From the NCBI RefSeq assembly GCF_900105175.1, contig NZ_LT629771.1, positions 1,240,001 to 1,304,000 of the forward strand: a DNA stretch of 64,000 nucleotides, written 5' to 3'. Positions 25,938 to 34,159 of the stretch are shown here, piece after piece. Positions within the stretch are counted from its first letter, which is position 1. Each line of letters begins with the position of its first letter. Origin of the DNA: Jiangella sp. DSM 45060. Lineage in GTDB: Bacteria > Actinomycetota > Actinomycetes > Jiangellales > Jiangellaceae. A program made the translations under genes and the position numbers. The notes under the pieces are model-generated. The model did no database searches. It was not told the origin of the DNA and worked only from the letters and a program-made list of their open reading frames with translations.

Positions 25938-26782
25938 CGACGGCACCGACAGGGGCGCGGCGGCGGCCGCTGCTGGCGGCGGCCCGCGGGTCGTTCGTCT
26001 GGGGCTACGCGGCGATCACCGTGTTCGGGTTCGCGTTCGTGGCGATCTCGGCGTTCAAGTCCAACGCGGAGATCTTCGCCGACCCGTTCGCACTGCCGGA
26101 ATCGTGGGGCTTCGCCAACCTGACCCGGGCCTGGACCACGGCGCACATCGGCGACTACTTCGTCAACACCGCGTTGGTGGCGGTCGTGACGACGGTGCTG
26201 AGCACGGGGCTGGCGGCCACGGTGGCGTACACGATCGTGCGGATGCGCTTCCCGGGGTCGTCGCTGGTGTATCTGGCGTTCGCGATCGGCGTCGGCGTCC
26301 CGCTGCAGGCACTGCTGGTGCCGACGTTCATCGTCATGAACAACGCCGGCCTGCTGGACAGCCTGACCTCGCTGGTCCTCGTCTACACCGCGTTCGCGCT
26401 GCCCAAGGCGGTGTTCCTGCTGGCCGCGTTCATGAAGGACGTGCCGGCGGAGCTCGAGGAGGCGGCCCTCATCGACGGCGCGGGCGAGCTGACCATCTTC
26501 CGCCGCGTGGTGCTGCCGCTGTGCAAGCCCGCGCTGGCGACGGTGGCGGTGCTGGAGTTCCTCGGCGCGTGGAACGAGTACGTGTACGCGAGCGTGCTGA
26601 TCCGCAGCCCGGAGAACCGGACCATCTCCCTGGGCCTGGCCTCGTTCAGCTCCGAGTACGCCAGCGACTACGGCCTGATCGCCGCCGGTGTGCTGATCAC
26701 CGTCGTCCCCGTCGTCATCGTCTACGTCCTGCTGCAACGGCACGTCGTCGCCGGGCTGTCCACCGGCGCACTGAAGGGGTGA
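25934..26782 (+). CDS. Sugar ABC transporter permease, MalG type (importer 3)
   Basis: The 282-aa protein starts at ATG 25934 with GGAGGAGGG upstream and overlaps the previous stop by four bases. It has the MalG-type helix pattern and the EAA loop EEAALIDGAGEL. As with the other three importers here, no ATPase gene follows. Confidence 0.92.
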   Translation: MTTAPTGARRRPLLAAARGSFVWGYAAITVFGFAFVAISAFKSNAEIFADPFALPESWGFANLTRAWTTAHIGDYFVNTALVAVVTTVLSTGLAATVAYTIVRMRFPGSSLVYLAFAIGVGVPLQALLVPTFIVMNNAGLLDSLTSLVLVYTAFALPKAVFLLAAFMKDVPAELEEAALIDGAGELTIFRRVVLPLCKPALATVAVLEFLGAWNEYVYASVLIRSPENRTISLGLASFSSEYASDYGLIAAGVLITVVPVVIVYVLLQRHVVAGLSTGALKG

Positions 26783-26789
26783 GCACGTC

Positions 26790-27836
26790 ATGACCGCACG
26801 GACCATCGTCGACGTCCGGGCCACCGCGCACACGCTGCCGGTCGACCCGCCGTTCCGATGGCGCGACGGCCTGCCGGCGTCGGGGACGACCCGCGACGTG
26901 ACGCAGCTGGAGATCGTCGCCGACGACGGCACCGTCGGCGTGGCGGTGCTGCCGCGCGGCGCCATCGGCGTCGACCTCGTCGAACGGCGCATCCGGCCCA
27001 CGCTGACCGGCCGCGACGCGCTGCTCACCGAGGACTGCTGGGCGGCGCTGCACGAGGCCGACCGCGTCGAGCACTTCCCGCCGTACGCGCTCGGCCCGGT
27101 CGACGTCGCGCTCTGGGACCTCAAGGCGAAGGCGGCCGGGCTGCCGCTGTACGCACTGCTCGGCGGCGCCCGCACCCGCATCCCGGCGTACGCGAGCACC
27201 GTCACGTACGACGACGTCGACACCTACCTCGCCGTCGCGGACGAGTGCCTGGGCGCCGGCTTCACCGCGATCAAGTTGCACGCCTGGGGCGACGTCGCAC
27301 GCGACGCGGAGCTGGCCCGGCGGCTGCGCCGGCACGTCGGCGACGACGTCGACCTCATGTACGACGGGTCGGGCGCGTTCGACCTGCGCGACGCGGTCCG
27401 GCTCGGGCACGTCCTCACCGACCTCGGGTTCGGCTGGTACGAGGAGCCGATGCGCGAGTGGGCGCTGGGCCCGTACGTGCGGCTGCGCGAGGCCGTGGGC
27501 GTGCCGATCCTCGGGCCCGAGACGACGCCCGGCGTGCACCACGCCGTCGCCGACTGGATCGCCGCCGGCGCCGTCGACCTCGTCCGCACCGGCGTGCACT
27601 ACAAGGACGGCGTCACCGGCGCGCTGCGCATCGCCCACCTCGCCGACGCGCACGGCCTGCGCGCCGAGGTGCACGGCGGGGGCGCGGCGAACCTGCACCT
27701 GGCCTGCGCCATTCCGAACACGACGTACTACGAGGTGATCGTCGCCGGGCGGCCGGCCCGGCCGCGGTTCCCGGTGACGGCCGACGGGTACGCCGAGGCG
27801 CCGCAGGGGCCGGGGACGGGGGAGAGCGCGCTGTGA
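26790..27836 (+). CDS. Mandelate racemase/muconate lactonizing enzyme family protein (enolase superfamily)
   Basis: The 348-aa protein starts at ATG 26790, seven bases after importer 3. It has the N-terminal capping domain and the (beta/alpha)7-beta barrel of the enolase superfamily. Candidate catalytic residues are Lys162 (KLHAWG), metal ligands Asp192 (YDGSG), Glu218/219 (YEEP) and Glu244 (GPETTPG), and a C-terminal His295 (EVHGGG), the general base of the mandelate-racemase subgroup. Members dehydrate or epimerise sugar acids such as fuconate, galactonate, rhamnonate and galactarate. Neighbouring SDR and L-fucose-dehydrogenase-like genes suggest a deoxy-sugar acid dehydratase, but the substrate is not settled. 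The stop overlaps the next GTG. Confidence 0.85.
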   Translation: MTARTIVDVRATAHTLPVDPPFRWRDGLPASGTTRDVTQLEIVADDGTVGVAVLPRGAIGVDLVERRIRPTLTGRDALLTEDCWAALHEADRVEHFPPYALGPVDVALWDLKAKAAGLPLYALLGGARTRIPAYASTVTYDDVDTYLAVADECLGAGFTAIKLHAWGDVARDAELARRLRRHVGDDVDLMYDGSGAFDLRDAVRLGHVLTDLGFGWYEEPMREWALGPYVRLREAVGVPILGPETTPGVHHAVADWIAAGAVDLVRTGVHYKDGVTGALRIAHLADAHGLRAEVHGGGAANLHLACAIPNTTYYEVIVAGRPARPRFPVTADGYAEAPQGPGTGESAL

Positions 27837-28528
27837 GCCGGGGAGCGGTGCTGCTGACGGGTGCGACCGGACTGGTCGGCGACGCGCTGGCCGAGCGGCT
27901 GCGCGCCGACGGCTGGCGGGTCGTGGGGGTCGGGCTGGACGCGGGCGGGCCGGACGACGTGGTGGCCGACCTGGCCGACGACGCCGATCTCGCGCGAGTC
28001 GAGCGGCTGGTCGGTGAGGTGCCGGAGTTGCGCGCCGTCGTCACCAACGCGGGCGTCACCGGGCCGCGCCGCCGTCCGCAGGACGTCACCGTCGCCGACT
28101 GGGACGCCGCGCAGGCGATCAACGTGCGGCCGGTGCTGGCGCTGTCGCTGGCGGCCGCCCGCCGGTGGATCGCCGCGGGCGAGGCGGGCGCCGTCGTCAC
28201 CGTCTCGTCGCCCGGCGCCACGCGCGCCCACCTGCACCGGGCCGTGTACGACGCGACGAAGGGCGCGGTCGAGGCGTTGACCCGCGCACTGGCGGTCGAC
28301 CTGGGGGAGCACGGGATCCGGGTGAACGCCGTCGTGCCGGCGGCCGTCGGCGGCGACCACCCCGACCTGCCGCTGGGCCGCGGCGCCGCGCCGGAGGACG
28401 TCGCCGCCGCGGTCGCCTTCCTGGTCTCGGACGAGGCGCGGTCGACCACCGGGCACTGCCTGGCCGTCGACGGCGGGCTGCTGGCGCAGGCGCGCAGCCG
28501 CGGCGTCGCGATGCGGGCGGACCGATGA
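27833..28528 (+). CDS. SDR family oxidoreductase
   Basis: A 231-aa short-chain dehydrogenase starts at GTG 27833 in a GTGA overlap. TGATGLVG is the cofactor loop, TNAGVTG replaces the usual NNAG, SS is at the catalytic serine and YDATK holds the catalytic Tyr and Lys; DGG closes the fold. In L-fucose oxidative catabolism the enzyme after fuconate dehydratase is an SDR that oxidises 2-keto-3-deoxy-L-fuconate, which would suit this position. An aldarate- or gluconate-related substrate is equally possible. It is coupled by overlap to genes on both sides. Confidence 0.85.
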   Translation: MSRGAVLLTGATGLVGDALAERLRADGWRVVGVGLDAGGPDDVVADLADDADLARVERLVGEVPELRAVVTNAGVTGPRRRPQDVTVADWDAAQAINVRPVLALSLAAARRWIAAGEAGAVVTVSSPGATRAHLHRAVYDATKGAVEALTRALAVDLGEHGIRVNAVVPAAVGGDHPDLPLGRGAAPEDVAAAVAFLVSDEARSTTGHCLAVDGGLLAQARSRGVAMRADR

Positions 28529-29799
28529 GCGGCGACAGCACGGTCCGGGCGGTGCGGCTGACCCCGGTCGCGTTCGCCGAGCCGCCGCTGCGCAACTCCG
28601 CGGGCGTGCACGGCCCGGCCGTGTCACGGCTGGTCATCGAGGTCGAGACGGCGGCCGGCGCGGTCGGCCTGGGCGAGACGTTCGGCGACCCGGCGGTCCT
28701 TGCGGCCGCGCGCTCGGCGGCGGAGCGGCTGCCGGGGGTGGACGTGTTCGACCTCGCCGCGCTGGGGCGCGTGGTGGGCGTCGACCCGCTGGTCGACGGC
28801 CAGCCGGACATCACCGGACCGGCCGAGGTGCGCGAGCCGGGCACCTTCGCCGGGACCACGCGGGTGAAGGCGTACTCGGCGTTCGAGGTGGCGTTCCTCG
28901 ACGCGCAGGGGCGGCTGCTCGGGCGGCCGGTGCACCAGCTGCTCGGCGGCCGGGTCCGCGCCGAGGTCGACTTCTGCGGGTACCTGTTCTTCAAGTTCGG
29001 CGCGCATCCGGGCGAGCCCGTCGACGACTGGGGCGAGGTCCTCGATCCCGCCGCGATGGCCGGGCTGGCCCGGCGGTTCGTCGGCGAGTACGGCTTCGGC
29101 GCGCTCAAGCTGAAGGGCGGCGTGCTGGAGCCCGCGCTCGAGGTCGAGACGCTGCGGCTGCTGGCCGCGGAGTTCCCCGGCGTCGCGCTGCGGATCGACC
29201 CGAACGCCGCCTGGACCGTCCCCACCAGTGTCGGCGTCGCCGAGTCGGCGGCCGGGCTGCTGGAGTACCTGGAGGACCCCACCGCCGGGCTGACCGGCAT
29301 GGCCGAGGTCGCCGCGGCCACGCCGACGCCGCTGGCCACCAACATGGTCGTGACGTCGTTCCGGCAGATCCGCCGCTGTGTCGAGCTGGGCAGCGCCGGA
29401 ATCGTCCTGGCCGACCATCATTTCTGGGGCGGGCTGCGGGCCACCCAGCAGCTCGGCGCCGTCGCCGCGTCGCTCGGACTGCGGCTGTCGATGCACTCCA
29501 ACTCCCACCTCGGCATCAGCCTGGCCGCCATGGTGCAGGCGGCCGCCGTGCTGCCCGGGCTGGCCTACTCGTGCGACACCCACCACCCGTGGACGGTCGA
29601 GGACGTCGTCGACGCGCCGGTCATCAAGGAGGGCCGCGTCACCGTCGGCGATGCTCCCGGCCTCGGCGTCACCCTGGACCGCGACCGGCTGGCCCGGATG
29701 CACGAGCGCTGGGTCCGCCACGGTCGGGGCCCGCGCGACGACGTCGCGGCGATGCGCCGGCACGTGCCCGGCTGGGCGGACCGGAGGCCGCGATGGTGA
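28525..29799 (+). CDS. gudD: Glucarate dehydratase family enzyme (enolase superfamily)
   Basis: The 424-aa protein starts at ATG 28525 in an ATGA overlap. It has the full GlucD signature set: Lys195/Lys197 (LKLKGGV), Asp225 (RIDPNAAW), Glu250 (LEDPTAG), Asn273 (NMVVTSFRQ), ADHHFWGG and the base His324 (SMHSNSHLG). These match the acid/base and metal-binding residues of glucarate dehydratase. That enzyme turns D-glucarate (or idarate) into 5-dehydro-4-deoxyglucarate, the substrate of KdgD encoded at 19675 and 61077. It is placed after importer 3, another enolase-type gene and an SDR. The family assignment is firm; some GlucD relatives act on other acid sugars, so the substrate is likely rather than certain. 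Confidence 0.85.
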   Translation: MSGDSTVRAVRLTPVAFAEPPLRNSAGVHGPAVSRLVIEVETAAGAVGLGETFGDPAVLAAARSAAERLPGVDVFDLAALGRVVGVDPLVDGQPDITGPAEVREPGTFAGTTRVKAYSAFEVAFLDAQGRLLGRPVHQLLGGRVRAEVDFCGYLFFKFGAHPGEPVDDWGEVLDPAAMAGLARRFVGEYGFGALKLKGGVLEPALEVETLRLLAAEFPGVALRIDPNAAWTVPTSVGVAESAAGLLEYLEDPTAGLTGMAEVAAATPTPLATNMVVTSFRQIRRCVELGSAGIVLADHHFWGGLRATQQLGAVAASLGLRLSMHSNSHLGISLAAMVQAAAVLPGLAYSCDTHHPWTVEDVVDAPVIKEGRVTVGDAPGLGVTLDRDRLARMHERWVRHGRGPRDDVAAMRRHVPGWADRRPRW

Positions 29800-30941
29800 G
29801 CGGTGCGGCGCTGCTGGCCTACCCCTGGGAGTTCGCCCTGGATCCCCCGGCGGGCGAGGCGATCGCCGCCGCCGGGGTGTCCGCGGTCTGTGTGGCCGGC
29901 GCGTACCACGCCGTCCGGGCGCTGCGGCCCCGCGGCGACGCGCCGCGCGTCGTCGACGTTCCGCACAGCGCGGCCTACTGGCCGGTCGAGGCGCGGCGGT
30001 ACCCCGCGCGGCTGCGGCCGGCCGCCCCGCCGCGTCCGTGGGCCGGCAGCGCGGTCGCGGCGATCGGGTCGTGCCGCTCGGCCGGCCTGGCCGCGGGTGC
30101 CTGGCTGAGCGTGCTGCACTCCACCCGGCTGGCATCGTCGGCGCCCGACCTGGCGCTGGTCAACTGCTTCGGCGACGTCTATCGCCACGCCCTGTGCCCC
30201 GCCCACGCCGAGGTCCGCGACTACGCGGCCGCGCTGGTGCGTGACGCGACGGACCGGCTGGCCCCGGACTGGGTCGAGCTGGAGGCCGTCGGCTACCACG
30301 GTTTCCGGCACGCGTCCCTGCACGACAAGGCCGGGGTTCCGGTCAGCGACGACACCGTGTACCTGCTGTCGCTGTGCTTCTGCACGGCCTGCCGGCGGCT
30401 GTTCGGCGCGCGGGGCGGCGATCCCGGGCGGCTCGCCGGAGCCGTCCGCGACGAGGTCGCCCGGCGGCTCGCGGGTGGGGGCGACGCCGAGCTGGACGTG
30501 GCGCTGCGGGCCGAGCTGGCCCTGCTCGCGCAGATGCGCGACGGCGTCGGCGCGGAGCTCGCCGCGGCGGCGGCCGAGCCGGCGCGGTCGGCGGGGCTGC
30601 CGGTGGCCGTGCACGTCGGGGTGTCGCCGCAGACGGTCGGATCGCGCTCGCCGCTGACGCCCGCTCTCGCCGGGCTGGCCGACGCCGTCGTCGTCAGCAC
30701 CGACGGCCGGGCGCCGGACGATGCCGCGCGGGACCTCGCGGGCGCGGTCGCCGCGGCGGGCGACGCGTGTGCGGTGCTGGCCAGCGTGCGGGCGTTCCCT
30801 CCGGATGTGCGGTCGTGCGACGAAGTGGCCCGGCGGGTGCAGGACGCCGCGGCCGCCGGCGCCGCGGGGGCGCGGGTGCACACCTTCGGGCTGATTCCCG
30901 ACGAGCGGCTCGAGTGGATCGGCTCGGTGGCCGCGTGGTGA
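29793..30941 (+). CDS. Unrecognised 382-aa protein, possible TIM-barrel glycosidase-like
   Basis: I do not recognise this protein at family level. It starts at ATG 29793 (GGAGG upstream, 7-base overlap with the dehydratase gene) and has no signal peptide or membrane segment. Notable features are an N-terminal LLAYPWEFALDP, the central ELEAVGYHGFRHASLHDK and a CFCTACRR motif. In some TIM-barrel glycosidase-like proteins a Cys-x-x-Cys of this kind follows a beta-strand. The C-terminal part is alanine-rich, with alternating strand/helix pattern (AVHVGVSP, AVVVSTDG, VHTFGLIPD) suggesting barrel strands. It is embedded between glucarate-dehydratase-like and LysR genes and is translationally coupled to both, so a cytoplasmic sugar-processing role is likely. 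The reaction is unknown. Confidence 0.7.
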   Translation: MVSGAALLAYPWEFALDPPAGEAIAAAGVSAVCVAGAYHAVRALRPRGDAPRVVDVPHSAAYWPVEARRYPARLRPAAPPRPWAGSAVAAIGSCRSAGLAAGAWLSVLHSTRLASSAPDLALVNCFGDVYRHALCPAHAEVRDYAAALVRDATDRLAPDWVELEAVGYHGFRHASLHDKAGVPVSDDTVYLLSLCFCTACRRLFGARGGDPGRLAGAVRDEVARRLAGGGDAELDVALRAELALLAQMRDGVGAELAAAAAEPARSAGLPVAVHVGVSPQTVGSRSPLTPALAGLADAVVVSTDGRAPDDAARDLAGAVAAAGDACAVLASVRAFPPDVRSCDEVARRVQDAAAAGAAGARVHTFGLIPDERLEWIGSVAAW

Positions 30942-31885
30942 TGGCTAGGATCGTCGGCGTGCCCGACGAGTCGTGGAACGGACGGGTCGAGCTGCGGCAG
31001 CTGCGCTATTTCGTGGCGGTCGCCGAAGAGCTCCACTTCGGCCGCGCGGCTGCCCGGCTGCAACTCGCGCAGCCCGCGCTCAGCCAGTCCATCATCGGCC
31101 TCGAACGCGCCATCGGCGTGCAGCTGCTGCGCCGCACCACGCGCACGGTCGAGCTGACCGCCGCCGGGCGGGTGTTCCTCGACGAGTGCCGCCGGGCGTT
31201 GCTGCAGGTCGGCGCCGCCGTCCAGAGCGCTCAGCGGGCCGAGCGCGGCGAGGCGGGGCTGCTGCGCATCGGCTACGTCGTCTCGGCGAGCTACGAGATC
31301 CTGCCGCCGATCCTGGTGGCGTTCCGGCGCCGGCACCCCGGCGTCGGCCTGCAGCTCATGAGCCGCAGCGCGACGGAGCAGGTCGCCATGGTGCTCGACG
31401 AGGCGTTGACGGTCGGGTTCGTCCGCGAGTTCCAGGAGACCGACGAGCTGGACAGCGAGCTCCTGGTGGACGAGCCGCTGGTCGCCGTCCTGCCCGCCGA
31501 CCACCCCGCCGCGCAGCGAGCCAAGGCCCGGCTCGCGTCGCTGGCGGACGACTCACTGCTGATGTTCGACCGCGACCGCGCTCCCGGCATGTACGACAAG
31601 ATCGTCTCCAGCTGTGTCGACGCCGGGTTCACGCCGCGCATCGTTCAGCAGTCGTCGGACGTGCAGAGCGTGCTCGGCCTGGTGGCCGGCGGCATGGGTG
31701 TCACCGTCGTGCCGGCGTCGTTCCGGCACCTGTCCATCGACGGTCTCGTCTACCGGCCGCTGTCCGGCACCGGCACCCGGATCGGGCTGTACGCCGTCTG
31801 GCGGAAGGACGGACGCACCAGCGTGCTCGACGGTTTCCTGGACGTCGCCCGCGAGCACGCCGGTCAGGTGCGGGGCCGGCGATGA
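30941..31885 (+). CDS. LysR family transcriptional regulator
   Basis: The 314-aa protein has the LysR winged helix at about residues 18-75 (LRQLRYFVAVAEELHFGRAA, then LAQPALSQS) and the two-lobed effector-binding domain, starting at LLRIGYVVSASYEILP. ATG 30941 shares its first base with the previous TGA; a GTG at 30959 is an alternative start that loses only six residues. Most LysR genes are divergent from their targets. This one is embedded within an operon in the same direction as the genes it may control, so autoregulated cotranscription is likely. The effector is unknown, plausibly a sugar acid. Confidence 0.92.
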   Translation: MARIVGVPDESWNGRVELRQLRYFVAVAEELHFGRAAARLQLAQPALSQSIIGLERAIGVQLLRRTTRTVELTAAGRVFLDECRRALLQVGAAVQSAQRAERGEAGLLRIGYVVSASYEILPPILVAFRRRHPGVGLQLMSRSATEQVAMVLDEALTVGFVREFQETDELDSELLVDEPLVAVLPADHPAAQRAKARLASLADDSLLMFDRDRAPGMYDKIVSSCVDAGFTPRIVQQSSDVQSVLGLVAGGMGVTVVPASFRHLSIDGLVYRPLSGTGTRIGLYAVWRKDGRTSVLDGFLDVAREHAGQVRGRR

Positions 31886-32835
31886 CGGCGGTGGAGCTGC
31901 CGTCACTGGGTTTCGGCGGCGCGTCCATCGGCAACCTCAGCACCGAGGTGAGCGACGCCGACGCCGCCGCCACGGTGGCGGCCGCGTGGGAGGCCGGGAT
32001 CCGGTACTTCGACACGGCGCCGCACTACGGTCTGGGGCTGTCGGAACGGCGCCTGGGCTCGGCACTGTCGTCGTACGAGCGCGACTCCTACCTCGTCTCC
32101 ACCAAGGCCGGCCGGCTGCTGCGGCCCGTGGACGGCGCGGAGCCGGGCGTCGACCGCGGGTTCCGTGTGCCGGCCACCCACGAGCGGGTCTGGGACCTCA
32201 GTGGCGACGGCATCAGGCGCAGCCTCGACGAGAGCCTGGTTCGCCTGGGCCTGGACCGGGTCGACGTCCTCTACCTGCACGACCCCGAGCAACGGCTGCC
32301 GGAGGCGCTGTCGACCGCCCTGCCCGCGCTGGTGTCGTTGCGGGAGGAGGGCGTCGTGCGGGCGATCGGCGTCGGCTCGATGGACCTGCCGGCGCTGTCG
32401 GTGCTGGTCGCCACCGGCGCCCTGGACGTCGTCATGATGGCCGGGCAGTACTCGCTGCTCGCCCAGCCCGCCGCGGCGTCCTTCCTGCCCGAGTGCGCCG
32501 GGCGCGGCGTGGACGTGGTGGCGGCGAGCGTGTTCGGTTCGGGTCTGCTGGCGTCGCCGTCGCCCGGCGCCGACGCGACCTTCCGGTACGCGCCGGCGCC
32601 GGCAGCGCTGCTGGAACGGGCCCGGGTCCTGGCCGGGCTGTGCGCTCGCCACGGCGTCACCCTGCCGGCGGTGGCCCTGCAGTACGTCCTGCGGCATCCA
32701 GCCGTCCGGTGCGCCGTCGTCGGCATGCAGCGGCCGGACGAGGCGGCCGCCAATGTCCGCGCGGCCGCACAGGCGGTACCGCTGGAGCTGTGGTCCGAGC
32801 TCGCGGCCGCCGGCGTCTCCGTCCCGGCGTTCTGA
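31882..32835 (+). CDS. Aldo/keto reductase, L-fucose (D-threo-aldose) dehydrogenase type
   Basis: The 317-aa protein starts at ATG 31882 in an ATGA overlap with the LysR gene. It has the AKR tetrad: Asp and Tyr in YFDTAPHYGLGLSERRLG, Lys in STKAG and His in LYLHDPE. The run from AAWEAGIRYF onward closely resembles the L-fucose/D-threo-aldose 1-dehydrogenase and pyridoxal 4-dehydrogenase subgroup rather than general AKRs. Such enzymes oxidise L-fucose to its lactone with NAD(P). With an enolase-type dehydratase and SDR earlier in the operon, an oxidative fucose-like pathway can be proposed. It ends the block; the LacI gene is convergent 45 bases away. Confidence 0.85.
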   Translation: MTAVELPSLGFGGASIGNLSTEVSDADAAATVAAAWEAGIRYFDTAPHYGLGLSERRLGSALSSYERDSYLVSTKAGRLLRPVDGAEPGVDRGFRVPATHERVWDLSGDGIRRSLDESLVRLGLDRVDVLYLHDPEQRLPEALSTALPALVSLREEGVVRAIGVGSMDLPALSVLVATGALDVVMMAGQYSLLAQPAAASFLPECAGRGVDVVAASVFGSGLLASPSPGADATFRYAPAPAALLERARVLAGLCARHGVTLPAVALQYVLRHPAVRCAVVGMQRPDEAAANVRAAAQAVPLELWSELAAAGVSVPAF

Positions 32836-32880
32836 CGCGGCCGCTCGAGGATCCGCGGTCTCCACCGGCGCCACGGGCCC

Positions 32881-33990
32881 TCAGCGTGGCGCTGGGGCGC
32901 AGCTGGCGCGGCAGTGGTGGTCGAGTGGGATCATCACCCGCGCCGGATCGTCACCGGCTGACCGCCCGTGCAGGAGGCCGGCCAAGAGGAGGGCGGCCCG
33001 TTCGCCGGTGGTGTGGAAGTGCGGGTCGTAGCTGCACACGGCCGGCCACAGGAACCTGCTGATCGAGTTGTCGAACCCGATCACCGTGAGTCGCTCGGGC
33101 ACCGGGACGCCCAGCTCGCGGGCGGCGTCGAGCACGCTGTGCGCGACGTGGTCGTTGTAGGCGAGGATCGCCGTGGGCGGCTGGCCCGACACGGGCAGGC
33201 CGTGCGTGAGCAGCTGCCGGGCGAGGTCGCCGCCGGCGGTGTCGGTCAGGGGTCCGGCCGCGCGCACGATCGGCGCGTCGGCGGGGTCGAGGCCGAGTTC
33301 GGCGACGGCATCGTGCCAGCCCTGCTCGTGGTCGAGCGCCGTCGAGGTCGGGGCGGAGCCGCGAGGGAAGACCGCGGCCATCCGGCGATGGCCGAGGCGG
33401 TGCAGACGGCGGACGGCGTCGCGGGTGCCGGCCACCCAGTCCGGGGTCACGCAGTTCACCGCGAACGCGTCCGGCTCGTGCCCCAGATGACGGTTGACCA
33501 GGACGTAGGGCGTGCCGGCCCGTTCCAGCGGCTCGAGGTCGCGCGCACCCAGCGCGGCCGGCGCGACGATGAGCAGACCGTCGGCGCGGTCCTCGGCCAC
33601 GAAGCCGGCCAGCTCTGCCGACGGATCCTTCGACTCCATGGCGGCGAGCTGGACGTCCATGCCCTGCGCCGCCGCGCCGGACAGGATGCCGGTCAGCGTC
33701 GGGCCGTAGGCCGAGCCGTGGAAGCGAGCCGCGGGCAGGCCGAGGCTGACCACCGCGCAGCGCAGGCTCGCCTGGCGGCCCATGGCGAGGTGGCGGGCGC
33801 GCAGACTGGGACGGTAGCCCAGGCGCTGGGCGAGCTGGGCGACCCGCAGCCGGGTGGCCTCGGCGACGTCGTCGTAGCCGGCCAGGGCGCGCGAGACGGT
33901 GGTGATGCTGAGCCCGGCGGCCGTGGCGACGTCGTGGAGGGTGACGCGGCGCCGCTGGTCGCGTGCCGCGGCGCTGTCGTTCTGTGTCAC
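32881..33990 (-). CDS. LacI family transcriptional repressor (first of two)
   Basis: The 369-aa protein starts at GTG 33990 with GGAGGG upstream. The helix-turn-helix and hinge occupy residues about 15-70 (VTLHDVATAAGLSITTVSRAL; hinge LRARHLAMG). The periplasmic-binding-protein-like effector domain follows, with IGFDNSISRFLWP near its end. It is divergent from the DUF2264/alginate-lyase-family operon. A perfect 12-bp palindrome at the start of that operon and a near copy 99 bases upstream are its likely operators. A sugar or oligosaccharide released by those enzymes is the expected inducer. Confidence 0.93.
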   Translation of the reverse strand: MTQNDSAAARDQRRRVTLHDVATAAGLSITTVSRALAGYDDVAEATRLRVAQLAQRLGYRPSLRARHLAMGRQASLRCAVVSLGLPAARFHGSAYGPTLTGILSGAAAQGMDVQLAAMESKDPSAELAGFVAEDRADGLLIVAPAALGARDLEPLERAGTPYVLVNRHLGHEPDAFAVNCVTPDWVAGTRDAVRRLHRLGHRRMAAVFPRGSAPTSTALDHEQGWHDAVAELGLDPADAPIVRAAGPLTDTAGGDLARQLLTHGLPVSGQPPTAILAYNDHVAHSVLDAARELGVPVPERLTVIGFDNSISRFLWPAVCSYDPHFHTTGERAALLLAGLLHGRSAGDDPARVMIPLDHHCRASCAPAPR

Positions 33991-34069
33991 GTGCGCCCTC
34001 CGATCGCGACCGGCCGGCAGGGGAGCGCGACCTCGCGAAACTCGGCCGAGCGTAGCACCAACGCTCGTC

Positions 34070-34081
34070 CAAAGCGATGTG
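34070..34081 (+). promoter_or_regulatory. Imperfect LacI-type site, upstream copy
   Basis: CAAAGCGATGTG matches 10 of 12 bases of the perfect palindrome at 34169-34180 and lies exactly 99 bp upstream of it, about nine helical turns. Both are in or next to the divergent region of the LacI gene, so it may be an auxiliary operator. Confidence 0.4.
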
Positions 34082-34159
34082 GGCTGCCCCTTGCCGGGAC
34101 TCCGCCGGGCTGATTGGATTCTCCCACCGCTCCACGTCACCGACGCAAGGGAGTTCCGA

